Assembly (NCBI RefSeq): GCF_006864365.1
Contig: NZ_QHLJ01000005.1
Location: forward strand, 110,452 to 174,451
DNA from: Campylobacter sp. MIT 99-7217
GTDB taxonomy: Bacteria; Campylobacterota; Campylobacteria; Campylobacterales; Campylobacteraceae
Reading direction: 5' to 3'
DNA: 64,000 bases
Below, piece after piece: positions 1 through 7,651 of this stretch. How positions within the stretch are numbered: the stretch's first letter is position 1; each line of letters opens with the position of its first letter. The translations under genes and the position numbers were made by a program. Below the pieces are notes generated by a model that saw only the letters and a program-made list of their open reading frames with translations, was not told the origin of the DNA and did not search any database.

Positions 1-111
1 AGTATAAATTTAAGTCAAAAAGAGCTTTCAAGCTTAGAACAAGCTATAGATAAAATAGAAATCGTAGGTGATCGCTATCCTGCGAGCTTACAAAAACAAG
101 TTGGTTTTTAA
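1..111 (+). CDS. aldo/keto reductase, C-terminal fragment (cut by window edge)
   Basis: Frame 1 is open from base 1 to the TAA at 109-111 and encodes the last 36 residues of a protein. The tail (…DKIEIVGDRYPASLQKQ…) aligns with the C-terminus of the complete aldo/keto reductase at 2334-3449 (…KIPIVGERFAPGS…), so this is almost certainly a paralogous NAD(P)H-dependent aldo/keto reductase. The catalytic part lies outside the window. Its stop overlaps the ATG of the next gene (TAATG), indicating translational coupling and one operon. Confidence 0.7.
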   Translation, partial: SINLSQKELSSLEQAIDKIEIVGDRYPASLQKQVGF

Positions 112-1061
112 TGATTTCAAGACGCAAATTTTTAAATTTAAGCCTTAGTGCGGCGATTGTTGGAGCTAATATGAGTTTAAATGCAAAGGAAAATAAAGAA
201 GAAAGCTTGCTTAAAGGGGTCAGTGATATACATATTCACGCAGCTCCTGATAGCAAAGAAAGACTAAGTAACGAACTTGCCATAGCCAAAGAGGCAAAAG
301 AAGCAGGCTATAAAAGCATTTGTTTTAAGTCAAATGATTTTAGTTGCCATGATAGAGCCTTTATCATCAATGAAATTTTAGGCAAGAGTGATTTTAAATG
401 CTTTGGTAGCCTTGTTTTAAACTACACCACAGGAGATAAGCTCAATGTCTTTGCTGTAGAAAAAGCCCTTGCCACAACGGGTGGGTTTTGCCGTCAAATT
501 TGGCTACCTACAGCAGCGGCTGCTTATCAAGAAAAAATGCACAAAACAGGACGCAAGGGCATAGCTGTGCTTGATGAGCATGAAAAGCCTCTTAAAGAGA
601 GTATGCAAATTTTGCATCTTTGTAAAGACGCAAACATAGCCCTTGCAAGTGGGCATTGCTCGCCTAGGGAAAGTTTGATTTTGGCTGAATATGCAAAAAA
701 GATAAAATTTGAAAAATTTATCATCACACATGCAAATTCTCTTATTTGGACTATGAGCAAGGATAAGATCAAAAAGGCTTGTGATTTGGGAGCTTGGGTT
801 GAGTATTGTGTGCTTACAAATTTTTGGGGCAAAGGCACTTCATTAAGCGAGTATGAAACTATGAGCTGGCAAGAGTTTAGCTCTTTTGCTAAAATTTATC
901 CTCAAAGAAGCTTTATAAGCACTGATTTAGGACAAGTGGGTCTTACTCACCCTATAAAAGCGATGAAACAAAGCATTATCAAGCTTAAAGAAAATGGTTT
1001 AAGTCATAATGATATAGACTTGCTTGTTAAGAAAAATCCAGCTTTTTTAATGGGAATTTAA
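111..1061 (+). CDS. Tat-exported DUF6282 family (amidohydrolase-like) protein
   Basis: 316 aa. Residues 3-8 (SRRKFL) plus the hydrophobic stretch at 9-22 form a twin-arginine signal with a likely cleavage after NA at about 24-25. The mature part starts with a metal-ligand motif DIHIH (H41, H43) followed by AAPD, typical of the DUF6282 branch of the TIM-barrel metal hydrolases. Later GHCSP, ITHAN and STDLG segments could supply further His/Asp ligands. It is coupled to the upstream aldo/keto reductase (TAATG) and followed 10 bp later by an ABM-fold protein. The substrate is unknown. Tat export implies folding with a metal before transport to the periplasm. Confidence 0.75.
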   Translation: MISRRKFLNLSLSAAIVGANMSLNAKENKEESLLKGVSDIHIHAAPDSKERLSNELAIAKEAKEAGYKSICFKSNDFSCHDRAFIINEILGKSDFKCFGSLVLNYTTGDKLNVFAVEKALATTGGFCRQIWLPTAAAAYQEKMHKTGRKGIAVLDEHEKPLKESMQILHLCKDANIALASGHCSPRESLILAEYAKKIKFEKFIITHANSLIWTMSKDKIKKACDLGAWVEYCVLTNFWGKGTSLSEYETMSWQEFSSFAKIYPQRSFISTDLGQVGLTHPIKAMKQSIIKLKENGLSHNDIDLLVKKNPAFLMGI

Positions 1062-1071
1062 GGGAGAAAAG

Positions 1072-1461
1072 ATGAAAAAGCTTATTGAAATTTTAGGAAT
1101 TTTAGTTTGCGTTATGGGTGTAAATTTAAATGCAAAGGAAGAAATCATGCTTACAAAAATTTCAAAAATCACCATAAAATGCGAATTTTTAGACGAGTAT
1201 AGGGATATTTTGCTAAGAACTAGCTCTAAGGCTGTGCAAACTGAACCGGGCGTTTTGATACTTTATGCTATGCAAGATAGCAAAAATCCTTGCGAGTTTA
1301 ATATCATAGAAGCATATAAAGATGAGCAAAGCTATAAAAGCCACTTACAAACACCGCATTTTAAAGAATACAAACAAAGCACCTTGCACATGGTAGAAAA
1401 GCTTGAGTTTATCCCTTATGTGCCTTTAAATCCTAAAATGTTTTTGAGTAAGGAATTTTAA
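1072..1461 (+). CDS. ABM-fold putative quinol/antibiotic biosynthesis monooxygenase, with leader peptide
   Basis: 129 aa. Residues 1-21 form a Sec-like signal (MKKLIEILGILVCVMG…) with a possible cleavage after NA. The rest is one ABM (YgiN-like) domain: a beta strand ITIKCEF, a central GVLILYAMQDS, then a helix ending TPHFKEY, the usual signature of dimeric alpha-beta barrel monooxygenases acting on quinols or other small aromatics. The start has a good SD (GGGAG, 6 bp upstream). A second SD (AAAGGA, 1134-1139) precedes an in-frame ATG at 1147 (M26), which is where cytosolic members of the family normally begin, so both an exported and a cytosolic product are possible. Same operon as the preceding gene. 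Confidence 0.75.
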   Translation: MKKLIEILGILVCVMGVNLNAKEEIMLTKISKITIKCEFLDEYRDILLRTSSKAVQTEPGVLILYAMQDSKNPCEFNIIEAYKDEQSYKSHLQTPHFKEYKQSTLHMVEKLEFIPYVPLNPKMFLSKEF

Positions 1462-1606
1462 GGCTTTGGATTTAAAAAGTGGGGCAAAAACAAGCTATTT
1501 TTAAGCTTTTTGTGAAATTTGTTCCACTTTAATGTATTTATTAATTTATCTTAGATATTTTTGCGTTATATTGCACTTTTAAATACGCAAAATAAGGACA
1601 TATAAA

Positions 1607-2152
1607 ATGCCACGACCAAGCAATAAAACCGAACTTATAGAAGCTAGCACACTTGAATATAATAAGCTTATGAGCTTTATCGATAAATTAGATAAAAATA
1701 CGCAAATTTCGCCCTTTACTTACCCAAATGCTAAAAATGTGCGTGATAAAAATATCCGTGATGTGCTTATTCATCTGCACGAATGGCACAATCTGCTTTT
1801 AAATTTCGTGAAAAATAACCTCGCTCAAACGAGCCAAAATACACCCTTTTTTCCAGAGGGCTATAATTGGCGCACCTATGCTAAGCTAAATTTAGTCTTT
1901 CACGAAAAACACCAAAATACAAGCTTAGATTTAAGTAAAAGGCTTTTAGAGCAAAGTCATAAAGCCGTGCTTGCTATGCTTGAACTTATAAATGAGGACG
2001 AACTTTTTAGCAAAGGCACATTTAAATGGTGTAAAGGCACGGCTTTAGGTAGTTATTTTATCTCATCTCTTAGCTCGCATTATATTTGGGCATTAAAGAG
2101 CATTAAAACAGGATTTAAGCCACCAAAATTTGCTAGCAAATCAAAAGCATAG
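1607..2152 (+). CDS. ClbS/DfsB family four-helix bundle protein
   Basis: 181 aa with no signal peptide. The N-terminal PRPSNKTELIEAS, the central VLIHLHEWHNLLL helix and the EGYNWRTYAKLN segment are the recognisable features of the ClbS/DfsB (DUF1706, DinB-like) family. ClbS hydrolyses and inactivates the genotoxin colibactin; most other members are uncharacterised and are thought to act on reactive small molecules. The start is supported by AAGGAC about 9 bp upstream. It is separated from the upstream operon by 145 bp and is probably transcribed alone. Whether this member protects against a genotoxin cannot be told from sequence. Confidence 0.75.
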   Translation: MPRPSNKTELIEASTLEYNKLMSFIDKLDKNTQISPFTYPNAKNVRDKNIRDVLIHLHEWHNLLLNFVKNNLAQTSQNTPFFPEGYNWRTYAKLNLVFHEKHQNTSLDLSKRLLEQSHKAVLAMLELINEDELFSKGTFKWCKGTALGSYFISSLSSHYIWALKSIKTGFKPPKFASKSKA

Positions 2153-2239
2153 ATATTTTTAAATTTTTCCCAACATTTCTTTACGATGAAAAAATTTTAA
2201 TTTTTATAGCAAATTTATAGAAATTTTTTAAATTTACCC

Positions 2240-2270
2240 TTGACTTAGAGTTGCTCTCATTTTTTATAAT
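2240..2270 (+). promoter_or_regulatory. promoter with MerR-type long spacer and dyad
   Basis: TTGACT (2240-2245) and TATAAT (2265-2270) are separated by 19 bp rather than about 17. The spacer holds an imperfect dyad AGAG-TTG-CTCT (2247-2257). A 19-bp spacer with a dyad is the classic architecture of promoters activated by MerR-family regulators through DNA distortion. No MerR gene is seen in this window. Predicted +1 is at 2277. Confidence 0.45.
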
Positions 2271-2279
2271 TACAGAATG

Positions 2280-2306
2280 AAAACGAAAATTTTTTATTTT
2301 CGTTTT
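2280..2306 (+). promoter_or_regulatory. 5'-terminal stem-loop in the aldo/keto reductase leader
   Basis: AAAACGAAAAT (2280-2290) and ATTTTCGTTTT (2296-2306) form a perfect 11-bp stem with a TTTTT loop, followed by two further T residues. It would lie at the very 5' end of the mRNA made from the promoter at 2240-2270. It could stabilise the message or act as a weak attenuator. Confidence 0.5.
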
Positions 2307-2333
2307 TTAAATTTTAGTTCAAAAGGAGCAAAA

Positions 2334-3449
2334 ATGCAAAATTCAAGAAGAGAGTTTTTAAGCAAGGCTGCAAAAACTGCAGCAGTTTTTAGTCTCTTAA
2401 GTGCAGGAGTGAGCATGGCAAAGGAAAATGAAAAAATTTCTTTAAAGCAAAGCAAAAAACTACCCCTAAGAAGCTTAGGAAAAAAGCTTAAGGTAAGTGC
2501 TTTAGGGCTTGGTTGTATGGGCATGAGTCATGGACATGGACCAGCCCGTCCGATACCTGAGATGATAAAGCTTATAAGACAGGCTTATGATATGGGCGTT
2601 ACTTATTTTGATACAGCTGAAATTTATGGACCGCACACAAATGAAGAGCTTGTGGGAGAAGCTTTAAAGCCGCTTCGATCAAAGGTTATCATAGGCACTA
2701 AATTTGGACTTTATTATCCCTTTGGCAAACAGCACCAAGACTCAAGCAAAAAGGCGATTTTAAGAGCTGTTGATGGGAGTTTAAAAAGGCTTAAAACCGA
2801 TTATATCGATCTTTATACCCAGCACAGAGTTGATCCTGATACTCCTATAGAAGAAGTAGCTGATACTATGCGTGAGCTTGTAAAAATGGGTAAAATTCGC
2901 TTCTGGGGGCTTAGCGAAGCAGGGGCTAAGACCATAGAAAGAGCGCATAAGGAATTTCCTCTAACAGCTGTTCAAAGTCAGTATTCTATAAGCTTTAGAG
3001 AGCATGAAAATGATGGAGTGATTGATACTTGCAAAAGGCTAGGCATAGGCTTTGTGGCTTATTCTCCACTTGATAGAGGGCTTTTAACCGGGGTGATGAC
3101 GCCTGATTTTAAATTTGCACCCGGCGATATGCGTTTAGCCTTTCCAAGATACACTCCAGCTGCACTTGAAAAAAATCAAGAAATAGTAGCCTTTTTAGCC
3201 CAGCTTGCAAAGGAAAAAAATGCGACTATCACACAAGTTGCTCTTGCTTGGCTTTTGGCTCAAAATGAACATTTAATGCCTATACCAGAAACAACAAATC
3301 CTAAGCATTTGCTAGAAAACCTAGGTGCTGTGAATGTGAAATTTAGCCAAAATGAGCTAAAAAACATAGATGAAGCTGTAAGAAAGATCCCTATCGTTGG
3401 AGAGCGTTTTGCTCCGGGAAGTGATGCGGCAAACAGCGTTGGACTTTAA
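2334..3449 (+). CDS. Tat-exported aldo/keto reductase
   Basis: 371 aa from the chosen ATG, which follows AAAAGGAGCAAAA. Residues 4-9 (SRREFL) and the hydrophobic stretch 12-27 form a Tat signal. The AKR (beta/alpha)8 barrel follows: GLGCMGMSHG near 58, then the catalytic tetrad D93, Y98 (YFDTAEIYG), K123 (GTKFG) and H164 (YTQHRVD), all present, and a C-terminal IPETTNPKHLLENLGA cofactor segment. It most resembles the YajO/IolS-type reductases that use NADPH. Tat export of an NADPH enzyme is odd, because free NADPH is not expected in the periplasm; it may be folded with cofactor before transport. The reading frame extends upstream to an ATG at 2277. One base separates its stop from the next gene. 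Confidence 0.8.
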   Translation: MQNSRREFLSKAAKTAAVFSLLSAGVSMAKENEKISLKQSKKLPLRSLGKKLKVSALGLGCMGMSHGHGPARPIPEMIKLIRQAYDMGVTYFDTAEIYGPHTNEELVGEALKPLRSKVIIGTKFGLYYPFGKQHQDSSKKAILRAVDGSLKRLKTDYIDLYTQHRVDPDTPIEEVADTMRELVKMGKIRFWGLSEAGAKTIERAHKEFPLTAVQSQYSISFREHENDGVIDTCKRLGIGFVAYSPLDRGLLTGVMTPDFKFAPGDMRLAFPRYTPAALEKNQEIVAFLAQLAKEKNATITQVALAWLLAQNEHLMPIPETTNPKHLLENLGAVNVKFSQNELKNIDEAVRKIPIVGERFAPGSDAANSVGL

Positions 3450-3450
3450 G

Positions 3451-4329
3451 ATGAAAAGAAGGGAATTTTTAAAAACAGGTGCAAAACTAGGTGCTGTCTT
3501 AACAGCTTTAAATTTGGGCTTTAGCGAACTTTTAGCTAAGCCTAGCACAAAAATAAAGGAAATAACAATGAATTTAACAAAAATCGCAAAAGAAAATTTT
3601 GAGCGCCTTTTTGGCAAGCAAACACCGCCTTTAGCCAAAACAGATCCTGAGTTTTTTGAAAGATATGTGAATTTTGCCTTTGATGAGAGCTTGAAATTTA
3701 GCTCAAAGCTAGAAGAAAAACAAAGACTTATGCTTGTTTTAGGGGCTTTAATAGCAAGCGGAGGGCTTAGTGAATTTAAGATCATGTTAAAAGCAAGCTT
3801 AAATGCTGGGGTTAAGCCTGAGGAGGTGCAAGAAATCCTTTATCAAAGCACGCCTTATGTTGGCATGGGCAAGGCTTTAGAGTTTATCTTGGCTAGTAAT
3901 GAGATCTTTAAAGAGCTTAAAATAGCCCTGCCACTTGCACCTAGAGCTAATACCACCCTAGAAAATAGGCAAGAAAAGGGGCTTGAAATTCAGCGTAAAT
4001 TTTTTGGCTCTGCCATAGATAAGGGCAATGCTGCTGCGCCAAATGATGAAAAGCACATAAGAGCCTTTTTATCTGCACATTGCTTTGGGGATTTTTATAC
4101 AAGAGGTGGGCTTGAGCTTAAATTTAGAGAGCTTTTGACCTTTGTCTTTGTAAGTGCTTTAGGAGGAGCTGACGCTCAGGTAAAAGCCCATGTAGCAGGG
4201 AATTTAAACATAGGAAATGATAGAAGCATCTTACTTGCTACCATCACAACACTTATCCCTTACATAGGCTATCCAAGAAGCTTAAACGCCCTTGCAGCAC
4301 TTAATGAGCTAAGCAAGGCTAAGGCTTAG
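3451..4329 (+). CDS. carboxymuconolactone decarboxylase (CMD) family protein with Tat leader
   Basis: 292 aa from the ATG one base after the upstream stop. Residues 2-8 (KRREFLK) and the following hydrophobic run to LLAK form a Tat-like leader. Two CMD/AhpD-like helical domains follow, at about 55-135 (EEKQRLMLVLGAL…VQEILYQSTPYVG) and 190-285 (LELKFRELLTFVFVSALGGADAQVKAHV…), a tandem arrangement common in this family. No CxxC peroxidase motif of AhpD was seen. An internal SD (AAAGGA, 3555-3560) precedes an in-frame ATG at 3568 (M40), the usual cytosolic start. It is co-transcribed with the aldo/keto reductase. The hairpin at 4370-4403 ends the unit. Confidence 0.75.
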   Translation: MKRREFLKTGAKLGAVLTALNLGFSELLAKPSTKIKEITMNLTKIAKENFERLFGKQTPPLAKTDPEFFERYVNFAFDESLKFSSKLEEKQRLMLVLGALIASGGLSEFKIMLKASLNAGVKPEEVQEILYQSTPYVGMGKALEFILASNEIFKELKIALPLAPRANTTLENRQEKGLEIQRKFFGSAIDKGNAAAPNDEKHIRAFLSAHCFGDFYTRGGLELKFRELLTFVFVSALGGADAQVKAHVAGNLNIGNDRSILLATITTLIPYIGYPRSLNALAALNELSKAKA

Positions 4330-4369
4330 GTTTGTGTTAAAAAATCTTTACTAGAAATTTGTTTGTTTG

Positions 4370-4403
4370 AAAGATCCCTAAATTTTTAAATTTAAGGATC
4401 TTT
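4370..4403 (+). terminator. intrinsic terminator after the CMD gene
   Basis: AAAGATCC (4370-4377) pairs with GGATCTTT (4396-4403). The intervening TAAATTT/AAATTTA extends the stem after one mismatch. A T-run overlaps the 3' arm. Confidence 0.7.
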
Positions 4404-4675
4404 TTAAAGAAAAAAAACTTTATTTTATACTTAAAAAAAATCCAAATAATGAAAAATCACAGCTTAGAAATATATACATAAAAAAACTTAAAAAAAACTA
4501 AATATTTTTTGTGAAACATCAAAGCTTAAAGTATGGTATATTCGAGCTTTTAACAAAATATCACATTGTGAAATGGCTGTGAATAAAATCAAAAAATTTC
4601 TTTTCTTAAAAGGACTAAAAAAATTATTTTTTTGTTTGTAAGATAAGTTTTTTATGAGCTTGATTAAGTAAAATG

Positions 4676-4684
4676 TGATACAAT
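4676..4684 (+). promoter_or_regulatory. extended -10 promoter (TGATACAAT) of the barrel gene
   Basis: TGnTACAAT matches the extended -10 that dominates Campylobacter sigma-70 promoters. Predicted +1 is near 4691, about 50 nt before the ATG at 4740. Confidence 0.5.
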
Positions 4685-4739
4685 TACCATGTACTAAAGA
4701 TCTTTAAGTCTTTAAATTTTAAATCAAAAAGGAATGTGA

Positions 4740-5288
4740 ATGAAAAAAACCCTTTGTTCTTTAGTTTTGGTAAGTAGCGTTTTATCTAGCGTTGCTTTTG
4801 CTGAAAATGATGGCTTTTTTGTTGGTGGTGGCTTGGGCTGGGCTTCGAGCAAGGTTGAAAAAAATGGTAACGATGTTACAGGGAATGACTTAAACCTTCA
4901 TGGTATTTTGGGTTTTAAGCAGTTTTTTGATGAAAATTTTGGTGTTCGTGTTTATGGAAATCTGTATTATAATAGCATGAGTGATATGCCTTCTTATGTA
5001 GGAACTTACTATAATATCGGTGCAAATGTTGATGCCCTTTATAATTTTATCAATCAAGGCTCAAGCTCTTATGGTGTTTTTGGTGGTATAAATTTAGGCT
5101 TTACTTTTTGGAATGATACCGGCTTTGATACTTCCCTAAATTTTGGAGGTAGAGCGGTTTTTAATGAGGTGCATTCTGCTGAGCTTGCTTTTAGAGTTCC
5201 TCTTCAAAGCCATGACTTAAATGATCGTGGCTTAAAAGGCAAGCAGACTTTTAACACTATGTTAAGATATGTTTATAGTCTTTATTGA
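4740..5288 (+). CDS. small outer-membrane beta-barrel protein
   Basis: 182 aa with a clear Sec signal (MKKTLCSLVLVSSVLSSVAFA, cleaved before ENDG). The mature part is rich in alternating aromatic/polar strands with Gly turns (GFFVGGGLGW, FGVRVYGNLYY) and ends in an aromatic strand, YVYSLY, typical of eight-stranded outer-membrane barrels. It shares the block NVDALYNF and YGVFGG with the barrel protein at 6467-7069, so the two are paralogs. AAGGA lies 8 bp before the ATG. A terminator follows directly at 5296-5319. Its role (adhesion, structure or transport) cannot be assigned. Confidence 0.75.
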   Translation: MKKTLCSLVLVSSVLSSVAFAENDGFFVGGGLGWASSKVEKNGNDVTGNDLNLHGILGFKQFFDENFGVRVYGNLYYNSMSDMPSYVGTYYNIGANVDALYNFINQGSSSYGVFGGINLGFTFWNDTGFDTSLNFGGRAVFNEVHSAELAFRVPLQSHDLNDRGLKGKQTFNTMLRYVYSLY

Positions 5289-5295
5289 AATGAAA

Positions 5296-5319
5296 AAAGA
5301 GTTAGTTTTCTAACTCTTT
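5296..5319 (+). terminator. intrinsic terminator after the barrel gene
   Basis: AAAGAGTTAG (5296-5305), loop TTTT, then CTAACTCTTT (5310-5319): a perfect 10-bp stem. It makes the upstream TTG at 5318 an implausible start for the next gene. Confidence 0.8.
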
Positions 5320-5329
5320 GCTTTTGATC

Positions 5330-6448
5330 ATGAAAAGGGCTTTTGATTTTTGCTTACGATTTTTACTCTTTCTTAATCTTTTTTATTTTTCCCATGCGGA
5401 TCAAACGCATGTAAATTCTAATTTATCTTCTCAACAAGATATTTTTGAACTTTCTTTGATCATGACAGGAGATGCCTTGCTCCATAGTCGTGTTTATAAG
5501 GACGCAAAAATATCAAAAGATGGTCGAGTAAGTTATGACTTTTCTCCTATGTTAAGGTTTTTAAAGCCTTTGATTAAAGAGCATGATCTGGCTTTTTATA
5601 ATCAAGAAAGCGTTTTAGGGGGCAAGGAGCTTGGACTTAGTACTTATCCAAATTTTAATTCCCCACAAGAATTTGGTTTAAATATGCTTGAACTTGGTTT
5701 TAATCTTGTATCTTTAGCCAATAATCATAGTTTTGATCGCAAAGAAGAGGCTTTGTTGAGTTCTTTACGATTTTGGCAAAAAACAAATGCTGTTTTTGCT
5801 GGAGTAAATAAAAATTTAAGAGAAAGTAGGAAAAATAAAATTTATACTAAAAATGGTATAAAATATGCTTTTTTGGCTTATACTTATGGTTTAAATTCTT
5901 ATGAACTTCCCAAAGAGCAAGCTTTTTTGATCAATATTTATAGTAAGGAAAGATTAAAACAAGATATACAAGCATTGCGATCCGAGGTTGATTTACTCAT
6001 CGTTTCTATGCATTGGGGAAAAGAATATGTTTTTACTCCAACAAAAGAGCAAAAGGATCTTGCTTTCTTTTTGGCAGAGCAAGGAGTTGACATTGTTATA
6101 GGGACACACCCTCATGTCTTACAGCCTATTGAGATGATAAATGATACTTTGGTGGTGTATTCTTTAGGAAATTTTCTTTCTTCTCAAATCGGCTTAGAGC
6201 GAAGAATAGGTGCTTTAGTAAGTTTAAAGATTACGAAAAAACCACAAGAAAAAATTAAAATGAGCGATCTTAAAGCCGAACTTACTTATGTGCATTATGA
6301 TGAAGATGGAGATAAATTTACAAATTTTATAGTGTATCCTTTTTCTTTGCTTAATGAAGAAATTTTGCCTCATCATCAAGAGATCAAAGATCAGTATTTA
6401 CGCATTCTTTTTAAGGATTTTCAAGAAGAAAAAAGTGGTTTGGAATAA
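5330..6448 (+). CDS. CapA family (poly-gamma-glutamate synthesis type) metallophosphatase
   Basis: 372 aa from the ATG at 5330. An upstream in-frame TTG (5318) lies inside the preceding terminator and is less likely. The N-terminus has a Sec-type signal (MKRAFDFCLRFLLFLNLFYF…). The body is a CapA/PgsA calcineurin-like domain: LIMTGDALLHSRVY, YNQESVLGG, VSLANNHSFD, VDLLIVSMHWGKEY and GTHPHVLQPIE supply the conserved D/N/H metal ligands. CapA homologs are exported and linked to capsule or poly-glutamate handling. No PgsB/PgsC partner is nearby, so the substrate is open. No clear SD is visible. It converges on the barrel gene at 6467 through a shared hairpin. Confidence 0.75.
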   Translation: MKRAFDFCLRFLLFLNLFYFSHADQTHVNSNLSSQQDIFELSLIMTGDALLHSRVYKDAKISKDGRVSYDFSPMLRFLKPLIKEHDLAFYNQESVLGGKELGLSTYPNFNSPQEFGLNMLELGFNLVSLANNHSFDRKEEALLSSLRFWQKTNAVFAGVNKNLRESRKNKIYTKNGIKYAFLAYTYGLNSYELPKEQAFLINIYSKERLKQDIQALRSEVDLLIVSMHWGKEYVFTPTKEQKDLAFFLAEQGVDIVIGTHPHVLQPIEMINDTLVVYSLGNFLSSQIGLERRIGALVSLKITKKPQEKIKMSDLKAELTYVHYDEDGDKFTNFIVYPFSLLNEEILPHHQEIKDQYLRILFKDFQEEKSGLE

Positions 6449-6461
6449 TTTTTCCAAACCA
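6436..6461. terminator. bidirectional terminator between convergent genes
   Basis: TGGTTTGGAA (6436-6445) pairs with TTCCAAACCA (6452-6461). A T-run in the loop and an A-run after it make it usable from both strands. It overlaps the stop of the CapA gene. Confidence 0.75.
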
Positions 6462-6466
6462 AAAAT

Positions 6467-7069
6467 TCAAAAGCTATAAGTATAGCGAAGTCCTACAGCA
6501 TAAGGTGTTTGGATTTTTTCATCGCTGTATGGCGATATTTGCGTGCTATCATCTGGCTTTCCAAGTTTAACTCCTGTTAGACCAAATCTTGAGAAGAGCT
6601 CAACACCATGTTTTTGTGCATAGTTTAGTCTTAAACCAAAATTAATCCCCAAATCAAGCCCCTGTCCATCAGGTCCATCAATACGCTTTAATTTTTCCTC
6701 ATTCATCGCATAATCAAGACTTAAACCGCCAAAAACTCCATATTCAAGATCATTACTTTGTAAAAAATTATAAAGTGCATCTACATTTAATCCAAGATCA
6801 AATCTTTGAATTTGCGAGTTATTGCTACCCTTTGTGTATTTTGTTCCTGTATCAAGATTAAGATAATATCTTGCACCAAATTCTTCAGTAAAAAACTGCT
6901 TATAACCACCAACAAGACCAAATCTATAGGCATTAAATCCGCTTGTATCCCCTGCTTTTATAGAGCCATAGGCTGTATTTGCACCGATAAAAAAGCCTGC
7001 TTCTTCAGCAAAAGCTGTGCAACTAAGTAAGCTTGAAGCCAAGATCACGCTACTAGCTATTTTTTTCAT
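6467..7069 (-). CDS. outer-membrane beta-barrel protein
   Basis: 200 aa. Two adjacent ATGs exist at 7072 and 7069. AAAGGA (complement of 7075-7080) is 5 bp from the ATG at 7069, so that start is preferred over these and over a longer frame from 7099. The Sec signal (MKKIASSVILASSLLSCTAFA) is cleaved before EEAGF. The mature chain has repeated amphipathic strands (FFIGANTAYG, FRFGLVGGYKQFF, GARYYLNLD) and ends in the strand YAVGLRYTYSF with terminal Phe, the outer-membrane assembly signal. It is a paralog of the 4740-5288 protein (shared NVDALYNF, YGVFGG). Confidence 0.75.
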   Translation of the reverse strand: MKKIASSVILASSLLSCTAFAEEAGFFIGANTAYGSIKAGDTSGFNAYRFGLVGGYKQFFTEEFGARYYLNLDTGTKYTKGSNNSQIQRFDLGLNVDALYNFLQSNDLEYGVFGGLSLDYAMNEEKLKRIDGPDGQGLDLGINFGLRLNYAQKHGVELFSRFGLTGVKLGKPDDSTQISPYSDEKIQTPYAVGLRYTYSF

Positions 7070-7155
7070 CATATTCCTTTCATTAAGATTTTTATCCATT
7101 ATATCTATTTTTTGCGAATACTCAGTAAGTTTTGATCAATTTGTTGTAGTGTTTT

Positions 7156-7650
7156 TTAGTTAAAACCAAGCTTTTTTAGTTTTGGTGGTATAGTGGCTAA
7201 ACAATACGCCTGAGTTGGATTTTTGGTAAAAAAATGTTGATGATATTCTTCAGCCTTTGTGTAAAGAGGAAGTTTTGCTACCTGAGTAAGGATTGGTTGA
7301 GGAAATTTGATTTGGATATTTTGGATAAAATTTAATATCAAATCTCTATCTTGCACATTTTCAAAAAAGATAGCAGATCGGTATTGAACCCCTACATCAG
7401 CACCCTGTCTATCAAGGCTAGTTGGATCATGAATTTTAAAAAAAATATCTAAAATTTCTTCAAGTTTGATGATATGTTCATCATAGTTTATGCGAACCAC
7501 CTCGATACTTCCATCACCCATGCAAACGCTTTGATAGGTGGGATTTGGTGTATTTCCTACATAGCCTACCTCAGTAACAAGCCCTAAAACACGCTCAAAA
7601 ACAGCTTCTATACACCAAAAACAGCCACCACCAAGAAAAATTTGTTTCAA
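7156..7650 (-). CDS. msrA: peptide-methionine (S)-S-oxide reductase MsrA
   Basis: Repairs oxidised methionine (S-sulfoxide) in proteins using thioredoxin. The active-site motif GGGCFWC lies just after the start, followed by EAVFER, VGYVGN and PNPTYQSVC, all diagnostic. I choose the TTG at 7650 ([13 protein letters not shown]), because AAGGGA sits about 7 bp upstream and the known proteins begin a few residues before GGGCFWC. A longer frame from another TTG at 7671 overlaps ppa and is less likely. About 164 aa, the usual length for a lone MsrA. It follows ppa within 2 bp, in one minus-strand operon with adk and aspS. Confidence 0.9.
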   Translation of the reverse strand: MKQIFLGGGCFWCIEAVFERVLGLVTEVGYVGNTPNPTYQSVCMGDGSIEVVRINYDEHIIKLEEILDIFFKIHDPTSLDRQGADVGVQYRSAIFFENVQDRDLILNFIQNIQIKFPQPILTQVAKLPLYTKAEEYHQHFFTKNPTQAYCLATIPPKLKKLGFN

Positions 7651-7651
7651 A

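Larger units (their letters stand above)
4330..4739. other. AT-rich intergenic region without a gene
   Basis: I see no credible ORF on either strand. It holds the terminator of the upstream operon (4370-4403) and, near its right end, an extended -10 element serving the outer-membrane barrel gene. A short dyad TCACATTGTGA lies near 4560 and could be an operator, without further support. Confidence 0.5.

Noticed and set aside
4556..4580. Dyad TCACATTGTGA as a regulator site
   Set aside because: Single occurrence, short, far from any mapped start; chance is likely in this AT-rich stretch.
5318..5332. TTG at 5318 as the start of the CapA gene
   Set aside because: It lies within the perfect terminator stem of the upstream gene and would only add four residues before the natural signal peptide.
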